A stretch of 7,794 bases of DNA, taken from positions 1-7,794 of the forward strand of contig DHHV01000120.1 in assembly GCA_002403455.1 (NCBI GenBank). The letters are read 5' to 3'. The notes under the pieces are model-generated. The model did not search any database and had not been told where the DNA came from. It saw only the letters and a list, made by a program, of their open reading frames with translations. Below, in pieces: positions 1-5,539 of this stretch. This stretch comes from Hyphomonadaceae bacterium UBA4763 (GTDB lineage Bacteria > Pseudomonadota > Alphaproteobacteria > Caulobacterales > Aquidulcibacteraceae). Positions within the stretch are counted from its first letter, which is position 1. Each line of letters begins with the position of its first letter. Position numbers and translations under genes: made by a program.

Positions 1-154
1 CCCCGGCTTTGGGGCGCGCCCGCCACGGCGCGCGGCCCCGCAAGGCGTGCAATGCCAGCTCGGCCGCGGCCTCGGCGTCGAACGGGGCGGCGGCGAGTCG
101 CGCTTGCGCCCGCGCAAAACCGTCAGCATCGGTCTGGACAGTAAAGTGACGCAT
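1..154 (-). CDS. Unidentified protein, N-terminal 51 residues (runs off window)
   Basis: An open frame reads leftward from an ATG at 154 and runs off the window edge without a stop. It begins MRHFTVQTDADGFARAQARL and is rich in Ala, Arg and Glu, with a predicted helical feel. An in-frame stop at 181-179 and no other start codon before it make the ATG at 154 the only visible start; no strong Shine-Dalgarno sequence precedes it. High G+C at codon third positions supports real coding. I do not recognise the family. In many alphaproteobacteria addB follows murU, but this N-terminus does not resemble AddB as I know it, so I give no function. It lies on the same strand as murU, 125 nt downstream of it. 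Confidence 0.45.
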   Translation of the reverse strand, partial: MRHFTVQTDADGFARAQARLAAAPFDAEAAAELALHALRGRAPWRARPKAG

Positions 155-279
155 GGGGGCGATCCGGCCTGAATAACGTTAATCAAGCGTAAACTGGCTT
201 CGTTTGTGAGCAGCGCCATTGCAGCGTCTTAGTTTTCCCCAATAAACCGGCGGATTCCAACGGGTTTTGCAGAGCCAGG

Positions 280-1020
280 TCAAATGCTCTCATGCGCCTG
301 CAAGGCCAAACTATGTTCAGCCGCAACACGCGCGGTTGGGTCGCCGACATGGATCCAAAACCCATCAAGCACGACTCCGAATAAACGGCCCTGCGCAGCG
401 GCGATGTCGAAAAATCGATTTGCGGAAAAAGGCGCGACGCTATTTCCCATCGTGATAACCATGTTGAGAATATAAACGCCGGCAAAGACATAAGGCGCGC
501 TCGGCGCGTCAGCACGCCGTGTCAAGCGGCCATCGGCGTCGCAAAAAAAATCGCCGGCCCCATCATACCCTATTTGATGGTCTCGGTGGGCCAGCAGCAA
601 CAAAACGTCCATGGCGGTGTCGTTCCAAACCGCTCGCATCATGTCCAAGGCCGAGGGCGCGCCTGGTCGTTCGGTCCATATTTGATCGGTATTGGCGACG
701 AAGATCTGGCCCTGCCCAAGGTGCGGGCGAGCTTTGACGATTGCGCCGCCCGTTTCAAGCAGTTCATCGCGTTCATCAGAGATGCTAATCTGCGGCGGCT
801 TTCCGGCGCGCAGCGCGCAATGTCGCTCTATTTGATCGGCGAGGTAGTGCACGTTTACGATAGCATGGCGGACGTCTGCTCTGCCGAGCCTGTCCAGCAT
901 ATGATCGAGTAGAGCTTTGCCGCCGACGGTGATCAACGGTTTGGGCTGATCACGGGTCAGGGGACGCATCCGCGTGCCAAGCCCTGCGGCAAGCACCATG
1001 GCAGTAGGAATGTGAATCAT
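280..1020 (-). CDS. murU: N-acetylmuramate alpha-1-phosphate uridylyltransferase (MurU-type nucleotidyltransferase)
   Basis: A 246-residue nucleotidyltransferase of the sugar-phosphate family. MurU converts MurNAc-1-phosphate plus UTP to UDP-MurNAc in the cytoplasm, the last step of the cell-wall recycling route that bypasses de novo synthesis. The signature loop LAAGLGTRMRPLT with PKPL following lies at residues 10-29, a sugar-binding type segment with LETGG at about 88-92, the metal-site-like NTD at 110-112, and WIHVGDP near residue 224. Length is normal for MurU. The ATG at 1020 overlaps the amgK stop (ATGA) and has a good Shine-Dalgarno (AAGGA, 6 nt spacing) inside the end of amgK, so translation is coupled. 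The gene's 3' half is visibly poorer in G+C than amgK. A related activity such as mannose-1-phosphate guanylyltransferase is the alternative, but the AmgK partner favours MurU. Confidence 0.85.
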   Translation of the reverse strand: MIHIPTAMVLAAGLGTRMRPLTRDQPKPLITVGGKALLDHMLDRLGRADVRHAIVNVHYLADQIERHCALRAGKPPQISISDERDELLETGGAIVKARPHLGQGQIFVANTDQIWTERPGAPSALDMMRAVWNDTAMDVLLLLAHRDHQIGYDGAGDFFCDADGRLTRRADAPSAPYVFAGVYILNMVITMGNSVAPFSANRFFDIAAAQGRLFGVVLDGFWIHVGDPTARVAAEHSLALQAHESI

Positions 1021-2117
1021 ACTGATTCCTTAAAACGCGCCAGCCCGTGCGGGGCGATCTCCGCCACCAAAGCCCGCATTTCGGCAAGCGCCGGTTGGGC
1101 GAGCTGGCGGCGCAAATGAGCCCATTCGCGCGGCATGAAGTGCTGATAGCGCATTTTGCCGTCGCGCGCGACCAGCCGCGCAAACACCCCGCAAATGCGC
1201 AACGCATTCAGCGCGCCCAGCAAAGCAATCTCGGCCTCCAGCGCTTGGCGCGCGCGACCGCTACGGTCGAGATAGGCGCCTAACGCCGCTTCCGCCGCTG
1301 CGGGCGACACATCGCGCCGCGCATCATGCAGCAGCATGGAGAAATCCCAGCCCGCCCAGCCCTTCACCGCGTCCTGGATGTCGAGCAGCCCGACCCGCGC
1401 CGGCCCGTCACGGTCGGCGAGCCATACCAAATTCTCCGCATGGTAATCTCGTAAGGTCATCGCGCGCGGCAGGTCCATGGCTTGGTCGATCAGATTGTCG
1501 CGCGCGCGCTCCCAGCGCGCCAACACCGCATCCGACGGCGCGCCGCGCTCCAGATAATGCGGGACCCAGTTGACAAAGAGATCGGCATTGGCTTCCAGCG
1601 CCAGGCGGTCAAAACTAAGGAGCGGCCAGGCAAAGCCATTGCCGACGACCAATTCAGGGGCCGGCGCTTCGTGCAGGCGCGCCAAAGCTTCGCCCGCCGC
1701 CGCATAGAGCAGCGGCTCATCGGCGCCCGCTTCGATCTCGCGCGCAAACACCCCGTCGCCAAAATCCTCCAGCACCGCAAAACCATGGACGGCGTCCGCG
1801 GCGTAAAGCCCGGGCGCCGACAGCCCTAAATCCGCGCAATGGCCGGCAATGGCGAAAAACGCATCGACCCGGCTCGCCGCCAGCCGGGCCAGCGCATTCC
1901 AGCCCATTGCGCGCCGCATGGCGGCGTCCGCATCGGGCGGGCAGGGCGGGCTTTCGCCCGGCGGGGCGTCCATCAATATCGCGCGCGCATCGCCCTTGAT
2001 CAGCCGCGCATAGGACCGCGTCGAGGCGTCGCCCGGAAAGGCGATGCGCGTTGCCTCCGCCCAGCCGGCCGTGCGCAGGAAGTTTTCACGCAAATGCAAG
2101 CGATCAGAAATGCTCAA
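1017..2117 (-). CDS. amgK: N-acetylmuramate/N-acetylglucosamine anomeric kinase (AmgK), APH-fold phosphotransferase
   Basis: A 366-residue aminoglycoside-phosphotransferase-fold kinase. AmgK phosphorylates the anomeric OH of MurNAc or GlcNAc using ATP, feeding MurU. Visible motifs: GDASTRSY at 29-36 (nucleotide-loop region), the hinge-like VLEDFGD at 115-121, the catalytic-loop motif DYHAEN at 224-229 (D224 the likely base) and the metal-binding LLDIQDA at 244-250. The frame is open to an ATG at 2252, but everything before LSISDRLHLRENFLR is tsaE read out of frame. I therefore choose the TTG at 2117, which overlaps the tsaE end by 14 nt and has a GGA about 9 nt upstream. No ATG lies between that TTG and the conserved GDASTRSY region. 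Before recycling work on Pseudomonas, genes of this kind were called simply phosphotransferases. The start codon is inferred; the family is firm. Confidence 0.85.
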   Translation of the reverse strand: MSISDRLHLRENFLRTAGWAEATRIAFPGDASTRSYARLIKGDARAILMDAPPGESPPCPPDADAAMRRAMGWNALARLAASRVDAFFAIAGHCADLGLSAPGLYAADAVHGFAVLEDFGDGVFAREIEAGADEPLLYAAAGEALARLHEAPAPELVVGNGFAWPLLSFDRLALEANADLFVNWVPHYLERGAPSDAVLARWERARDNLIDQAMDLPRAMTLRDYHAENLVWLADRDGPARVGLLDIQDAVKGWAGWDFSMLLHDARRDVSPAAAEAALGAYLDRSGRARQALEAEIALLGALNALRICGVFARLVARDGKMRYQHFMPREWAHLRRQLAQPALAEMRALVAEIAPHGLARFKESV

Positions 2118-2571
2118 GCCGGTCGATCCAAAAAGCGTCGCGTTCCACCCTTGCGATGCGCGAGTCGCCCGAATTTGACCAGTCGAGCCGCAGCCGCAAG
2201 GGCTGTGGAAAAACATTTGGCGGCGCGCGCTCGGCCCATTCCAGCAGCACAAGGGCGCCCTCTTGCGCGGCTTCGATCAAGCCCAACTCATAAAACTCGT
2301 CAGCGTGACGCAAGCGATATAAATCGCCATGCCATAGAAGCCCTCGATCACCATTATAGACCTGCGCCAAGGTATAGGTCGGCGAGGGCGCGTCCGCTTC
2401 GCCGCACCAGGCCTCGATCAGCCCGCGCGCCAGCGTCGATTTGCCGGCGCCCAGCTCGCCGCTGAGAAAAACCACGTCTTTGGGCCGCAAAATGGGCGCC
2501 AGCCTCCCCCCGAGCGCCGTCGTCGCCGCCGAATCCGGCAAAAGCAGCGATAAATCCTGGCCGACCAGCAT
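2104..2571 (-). CDS. tsaE: tRNA threonylcarbamoyladenosine biosynthesis ATPase TsaE
   Basis: A 155-residue P-loop ATPase. TsaE works with TsaB and TsaD in the cytoplasm to install N6-threonylcarbamoyl on A37 of ANN-decoding tRNAs; its ATP hydrolysis resets the TsaBD complex. Walker A is GELGAGKST at residues 38-46 (Lys44), followed by SPTYTL at 63-68, HGDLYRL at 81-87 and EWAER at 111-115, all family hallmarks in the usual order. Length is typical. The open frame extends to 2673 into the divergent DAHP synthase gene, but the ATG at 2571 has a good GGAA Shine-Dalgarno 6 nt upstream and gives a normal N-terminus, so I use it. It is first in the tsaE-amgK-murU operon, a pairing common in Alphaproteobacteria. 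Confidence 0.9.
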   Translation of the reverse strand: MLVGQDLSLLLPDSAATTALGGRLAPILRPKDVVFLSGELGAGKSTLARGLIEAWCGEADAPSPTYTLAQVYNGDRGLLWHGDLYRLRHADEFYELGLIEAAQEGALVLLEWAERAPPNVFPQPLRLRLDWSNSGDSRIARVERDAFWIDRLEHF

Positions 2572-2589
2572 GAAAATTCCGGCAAACGC

Positions 2590-2619
2590 TTGGCGCGCGC
2601 GCGCAAGCCCGGTTATGCT
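2590..2619 (+). promoter_or_regulatory. Candidate promoter of the DAHP synthase gene
   Basis: In the 54-bp divergent gap a TTGGCG hexamer (2590-2595) and a TATGCT hexamer (2614-2619) are separated by 18 bp. Transcription would start roughly at 2625-2627, on or next to the ATG at 2626, and no Shine-Dalgarno is visible, so the messenger could be leaderless. The call rests on hexamer resemblance only. Confidence 0.4.
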
Positions 2620-2625
2620 TTTGCG

Positions 2626-3999
2626 ATGAAACCTTGGTCCCCGCAATCCTGGCGCGGTCTGCCCGCCAAACATATCCCAACGGATTATCCCGATCCGGCC
2701 GCTTTAGAAGCGGCGCTGGATGAAATTCGCCGCATGCCGCCTTTGGTGTTCGCCGGCGAAGCGCGCAATCTGAAAGCCGCTCTTGCCGAAGTCGCGGCCG
2801 GCAAAGCCTTCTTGTTGCAGGGCGGCGATTGCGCCGAGAGCTTCAAAGAATTCAGCGCCAATAATGTCCGCGACACCTTCCGCGTGCTGATGCAAATGGC
2901 CGTCGTGCTGACCTTTGCCGGCCGCAAGCCGGTGGTCAAACTCGGCCGGATCGCTGGCCAATTCGGCAAGCCGCGCACCGAAGAAACCGAAACCCGCGAC
3001 GGCACGACGCTGCCCTCTTATCGGGGCGACAACATCAACGCGATGGAGTTTACCCCGGAGGCGCGCACGCCCGACCCGCAGCGCCTTGTCAAAGCCTATA
3101 CGCAATCGGCGGCGACGTTGAACCTGATCCGCGCCTTTGCGACCGGCGGCTATGCCGACCTGACGAATGTGCATAAATGGACGCTCGGCTTTGTGGAGGC
3201 CTCCTCGCAAGGCGAGCGTTACCGCGCCATCGCCGATCGGATCACCGAGACGCTCGCCTTCATGCGCGCCTGCGGGGTGACGCCAGAAAGCTCGCCGCAT
3301 ATGCGCAGCGTTGATTTCTACACCTCGCACGAAGCCCTGCTGCTGGCCTATGAGGAGGCGCTGACCCGCGTTGATTCCACCACAGGGGATCATTACGCCA
3401 CCTCGGCGCATTTTTTGTGGATCGGCAATCGCACCCGGCAATTGGACCACGCCCATGTCGAGTTCCTGCGCGGCGTCAAAAACCCGATCGGGGTGAAATG
3501 CGGCCCGGGGCTGGAGCCGGACGATTTGCTGCGGTTGATCGATCGCCTCAATCCGCAGAACGAGCCTGGACGGCTGACCCTGGTCGCACGCTTCGGCGCC
3601 GACAAGATCGCCCATGGTTTGCCGGCTTTGGCCCGCCGCGTTGCCGCCGAGGGACGCCAGATCGTCTGGTCCTGCGATCCTATGCATGGCAATACGTTCA
3701 AGGCCGAAAACGGCTTTAAGACCCGCGAATTCAAGAACATCCTGCGCGAGGTCGAGGCGTTCTTCCAGATATTGCCGAGCGAGGGCGCCTACCCCGGCGG
3801 TGTGCATGTCGAGATGACCGGCCAGGATGTGACCGAATGCCTCGGCGGCGGCGCCGCCATAGCGGTCTCGGACCTCTCCTCGCGCTATCACACCCATTGC
3901 GACCCACGCCTGAATGGCGGCCAAGCTCTCGACCTCGCCTTTCGCATCGCCGAAGCCATGCGGGCGGGCGTCGCGCCAGCGCGCGAAGCAGCGGAATAG
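2626..3999 (+). CDS. aroG: Class II 3-deoxy-7-phosphoheptulonate (DAHP) synthase
   Basis: A 457-residue class II (plant/AroA-II type) DAHP synthase. It condenses phosphoenolpyruvate with erythrose-4-phosphate, the committed step of aromatic amino acid synthesis. Metal ligands can be matched to the Mycobacterium tuberculosis enzyme: Cys69 (GGDCAESF), His354 (DPMHGN), Glu396 (VHVEMTGQ) and Asp426 (HTHCDPRLNGG). Substrate-binding segments include GRIAGQFGKPR at 107-117, SYRGDNIN at 131-138, WIGNRTRQLD at 265-274 and KCGPGLEP at 291-298. The frame also allows an ATG at 2590, but family proteins start near MKPWSPQSWRGLP, so I choose the ATG at 2626. It has no evident Shine-Dalgarno. It lacks the longer N-terminal extension seen in the mycobacterial enzyme. 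It diverges from tsaE and converges with the glycosylase gene. The symbol follows mycobacterial usage; class II genes are named variously. Confidence 0.95.
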   Translation: MKPWSPQSWRGLPAKHIPTDYPDPAALEAALDEIRRMPPLVFAGEARNLKAALAEVAAGKAFLLQGGDCAESFKEFSANNVRDTFRVLMQMAVVLTFAGRKPVVKLGRIAGQFGKPRTEETETRDGTTLPSYRGDNINAMEFTPEARTPDPQRLVKAYTQSAATLNLIRAFATGGYADLTNVHKWTLGFVEASSQGERYRAIADRITETLAFMRACGVTPESSPHMRSVDFYTSHEALLLAYEEALTRVDSTTGDHYATSAHFLWIGNRTRQLDHAHVEFLRGVKNPIGVKCGPGLEPDDLLRLIDRLNPQNEPGRLTLVARFGADKIAHGLPALARRVAAEGRQIVWSCDPMHGNTFKAENGFKTREFKNILREVEAFFQILPSEGAYPGGVHVEMTGQDVTECLGGGAAIAVSDLSSRYHTHCDPRLNGGQALDLAFRIAEAMRAGVAPAREAAE

Positions 4000-4002
4000 G
4001 CC

Positions 4003-4614
4003 TCAGACGATCGGCGCCGCACGCCCCGCCTCGACCGCCCGCCAGCAATACCAAGCCAGCGCCGAGCGCTGCGGCGAAAACGGCGCCCCGATGGCCGCCA
4101 GCGCCTTTTTGTCGGGCGTTTCGTCCGTTGCAAACAGGATCTGCGCGCCTTGACGCACGCCCAAATCATCGACCGGCCAGATATCGGGCCGGCCGAGCGT
4201 GAACATCAGATACATTTCGACCGTCCAGCGGCCGACTCCGCGCGCCTCGGTGAGCGTGGCGATGATCTCCTCGTCCGACAGCGCCAACAGCGCTTCGGCA
4301 TGCGGGATTTGGCCGGTCTCGCGCCGCGCCGCGATGTCTTTGATCGCCCGGATCTTGTTGAAAGACAGCCCGGCGGCGCGCAAATCCGCGTCTGGCGTTG
4401 CCATCAACGCCTGCGGCTCGGGCCAATCCCCGCCGAACAGGGCCAGCGCCCGGCCAAGGATCGTCGCCGCCGCTTTGCCCGATAATTGCTGATAAACCAC
4501 CGCGCGGGCGAGCGCGTGAAACGGATCGCGCTGCGGCTCAGGCGTAAAATCCGGGGCGGGCAAGCGCGCGATCAAGGGCCCAAGCCGCGCATCAGCAATC
4601 AGCAACGACGTCAT
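4003..4614 (-). CDS. alkA: DNA-3-methyladenine glycosylase, AlkA-like (HhH-GPD family)
   Basis: A 203-residue helix-hairpin-helix base-excision glycosylase. Proteins of this type remove alkylated purines, such as 3-methyladenine, from DNA. The helix-hairpin-helix is LTEARGVGRWT at residues 121-131, followed by the Gly-Arg-Pro-Asp segment and WPVDDLGVR at 146-154, in which Asp150 aligns with the catalytic aspartate (Asp238) of E. coli AlkA. AVVYQQLSGKAA at 38-49 is the usual conserved N-terminal helix. The protein has the catalytic core only: it lacks the N-terminal domain of E. coli AlkA, as many bacterial short forms do, and has no iron-sulfur cysteine cluster. ATG at 4614 is the natural start, without a clear Shine-Dalgarno. 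Its stop lies 3 bp from that of the convergent DAHP synthase gene. Confidence 0.88.
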   Translation of the reverse strand: MTSLLIADARLGPLIARLPAPDFTPEPQRDPFHALARAVVYQQLSGKAAATILGRALALFGGDWPEPQALMATPDADLRAAGLSFNKIRAIKDIAARRETGQIPHAEALLALSDEEIIATLTEARGVGRWTVEMYLMFTLGRPDIWPVDDLGVRQGAQILFATDETPDKKALAAIGAPFSPQRSALAWYCWRAVEAGRAAPIV

Positions 4615-4685
4615 CGCTGATCAATCGGCGGAATTACGCCGAAAAACAAGCCCTTATTACTACAGACGGCGCGCGTGATCGATTG

Positions 4686-4717
4686 CTTGCGTTAGCGCCG
4701 CTTGCGTGTTAGCCGCG
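4686..4717 (+). repeat. Imperfect tandem repeat upstream of tRNA-Ser, possibly part of its promoter
   Basis: Two adjoining units, CTTGCGTTAGCGCCG (4686-4700) and CTTGCGTGTTAGCCGCG (4701-4717), are near copies that differ by small insertions. They lie 18 bp before the tRNA. A TTGCGT (4687-4692) followed 16 bp later by TTAGCC could serve as a weak promoter for the tRNA, but the second hexamer is a poor match, so the promoter reading is only suggestive. Confidence 0.35.
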
Positions 4718-4734
4718 TTCTCCCAAACATTGTT

Positions 4735-4827
4735 GGTGACGTGGCCGAGAGGCTGAAGGCGGCGGTTTGCTAAACCGTTATACGCTGTCAAGGCGTATCG
4801 AGGGTTCGAATCCCTCCGTCACCGCCA
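4735..4827 (+). tRNA. tRNA-Ser (anticodon GCU), CCA encoded
   Basis: A complete type II tRNA. The acceptor stem pairs GGTGACG (4735-4741) with CGTCACC (4817-4823), then discriminator G and an encoded CCA. The anticodon stem GCGGT/ACCGT encloses the loop TTGCTAA with anticodon GCT at 4769-4771, reading AGC/AGU serine codons. The long variable arm has a 6-bp stem ATACGC/GCGTAT (4780-4785 with 4793-4798), and the T arm pairs GAGGG/CCCTC around TTCGAAT. Serine identity fits the long variable arm. It is transcribed toward the recombinase cassette, and tRNA 3' ends are common integration targets. Confidence 0.97.
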
Positions 4828-4837
4828 CTATCCCATC

Positions 4838-4897
4838 GCAAACTCCAAAACCTATGCCTCCGCGCTCGAAATTCCTTTTGTGTTCAAAGGGGTTTGC
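4838..4897. repeat. Inverted repeat just downstream of tRNA-Ser
   Basis: GCAAACTCC (4838-4846) pairs with GGGGTTTGC (4889-4897) over 9 bp with one T-G wobble, enclosing 42 nt. A smaller CCTTT/AAAGG hairpin sits at its inner right edge. No T-run follows, so it is not a standard intrinsic terminator, although it could still form downstream of the tRNA transcript. Confidence 0.35.
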
Positions 4898-4915
4898 GGG
4901 ACGGAACCGAACCTT

Positions 4916-4965
4916 TGAGACAGACCGGGCGGTGGCCTCCAGTCTCTGAATGGGCTTCTGTCTCA
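4916..4965. repeat. 50-bp element with perfect 9-bp inverted arms
   Basis: TGAGACAGA (4916-4924) is the exact reverse complement of TCTGTCTCA (4957-4965), with a 32-bp spacer. The span resembles the size of serine-integrase attachment sites, which carry imperfect inverted arms. That resemblance is only of size and symmetry. Confidence 0.4.
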
Positions 4966-5138
4966 TTCTGCACGAACCTCGACGTTTGCGGTTCCGGCGA
5001 GAATTCTCAATTTTTCCAGCATGTTGCTAAGTTTGGCCGATTATACGTTTCCGACCCACACTCCGCATTGCAAAGCATTCTGAGAACGCGAGGTAGTCGT
5101 TCCCGAGCGCGATCAAGGGTGGTTCAGAGCAGGATCCG

Positions 5139-5151
5139 CCTCCCACCGCCA
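5139..5151 (+). repeat. Partial echo of the tRNA-Ser 3' end at the cassette border
   Basis: CCTCCCACCGCCA (5139-5151) matches the tRNA terminus CCTCCGTCACCGCCA (4813-4827) except for two missing bases, and is preceded by ATCC as the tRNA copy is by AATCC. CACCGCCA is the longest exact match, and I see no third copy in the window. It ends 4 bp before the stop codon of the last cassette gene. It could mark an old integration boundary, or it could be chance in G+C-rich DNA. Confidence 0.35.
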
Positions 5152-5155
5152 TGGC

Positions 5156-5539
5156 TCAGGCAAAGACGCGAGTCTTTTGCTCGGCCCATGGCAGGTCGGC
5201 GATTCCGGTCAGGTCATTGATCGTGATGCTCGATGGGCGTCGCGCGATGACCAGCTCCTCCAGAACGTCCGGCGACAGATAGGCCAACCGGATCATCCTG
5301 CCGATGAAGCGGTCGGTGACATTCTCAACGGCAGCGATGTCGTGGATGGTGGTGGCGGTACCACTGTCCAATTGGCGCCGCCAGCTCCATGCCCGCGCCA
5401 GTGCCCGCAGCAATCGCGCATCCTGCACCCTGTCAGCGGCTGACTCGCTTTCTGATGGCGCTACGATCCGTGGCCTCCCATTGCGTTTGCGGATGGTCAA
5501 CGGGATGACGACGCGGATCGTATTGTCAGGGTTCGTCAT
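5156..5539 (-). CDS. Small putative helix-turn-helix protein, last gene of recombinase cassette
   Basis: A 127-residue protein. The N-terminal third is basic (IPLTIRKRNGRPRIV at about 12-26). Residues 42-62 hold an Arg/Trp-rich helix (RLLRALARAWSWRRQLDSG). Residues 64-93 (IHDIAAVENVTDR, then IGRMIRLAYLSPDVLEEL) read as a helix-turn-helix: a helix starting at an IAA motif, a turn, and a recognition helix with RMIRLA. This layout is familiar from small genes that follow recombinases in Alphaproteobacteria, but I know of no assigned function. The ATG at 5539 overlaps the recombinase stop (ATGA) and is preceded by AAAGG 7 nt upstream. A DNA-binding regulator of the operon or a directionality factor for the recombinase are possible roles; both are inference. 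Confidence 0.75.
   Translation of the reverse strand: MTNPDNTIRVVIPLTIRKRNGRPRIVAPSESESAADRVQDARLLRALARAWSWRRQLDSGTATTIHDIAAVENVTDRFIGRMIRLAYLSPDVLEELVIARRPSSITINDLTGIADLPWAEQKTRVFA

Larger units (their letters stand above)
4828..5155. other. 328-bp gap between tRNA-Ser and the recombinase cassette, no convincing gene
   Basis: No credible coding frame is seen on either strand; short frames here include translations of the tRNA and have no family character. The stretch contains two inverted repeats (listed separately), the palindrome GAGAATTCTC at 4999-5008 followed by a T-rich run, and a partial copy of the tRNA 3' end at 5139-5151. Composition resembles neither the GCGCGC-rich resident genes nor clean coding DNA. 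It may be an attachment region or the debris of an earlier insertion. Confidence 0.5.

Noticed and set aside
183..515. 110-residue minus-strand open frame extending beyond the murU stop
   Set aside because: Mostly murU in another frame; the MurU C-terminus is complete and normal in length, so no frameshift needs to be invoked.
1839..2465. 208-residue plus-strand open frame
   Set aside because: Antisense to amgK and tsaE, of Arg/Pro/Ala-rich low-complexity composition typical of shadow frames.
2704..3924. 406-residue open frame on the minus strand
   Set aside because: It lies fully antisense to the DAHP synthase, whose motifs are unambiguous; long antisense frames are expected in G+C-rich codon usage and this one has no family character.
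4838..4897. Terminator after tRNA-Ser
   Set aside because: The stem has a 42-nt loop and no following T-run, so I list it only as an inverted repeat.
4767..4966. Short frames over the tRNA, such as one containing RIEGSNPSVTA
   Set aside because: This is the well-known spurious translation of a tRNA-Ser T arm and 3' end.
5040..5073. Perfect TATAAT on the minus strand (5040-5045) with TTGCAA further upstream
   Set aside because: The spacing of 22 bp is too long, no extended -10 is present, and no gene lies downstream on that strand before the tRNA antisense.
4894..5220. 108-residue plus-strand open frame across the gap after the tRNA
   Set aside because: No recognisable motif, no Shine-Dalgarno, and its end runs antisense into the HTH gene.
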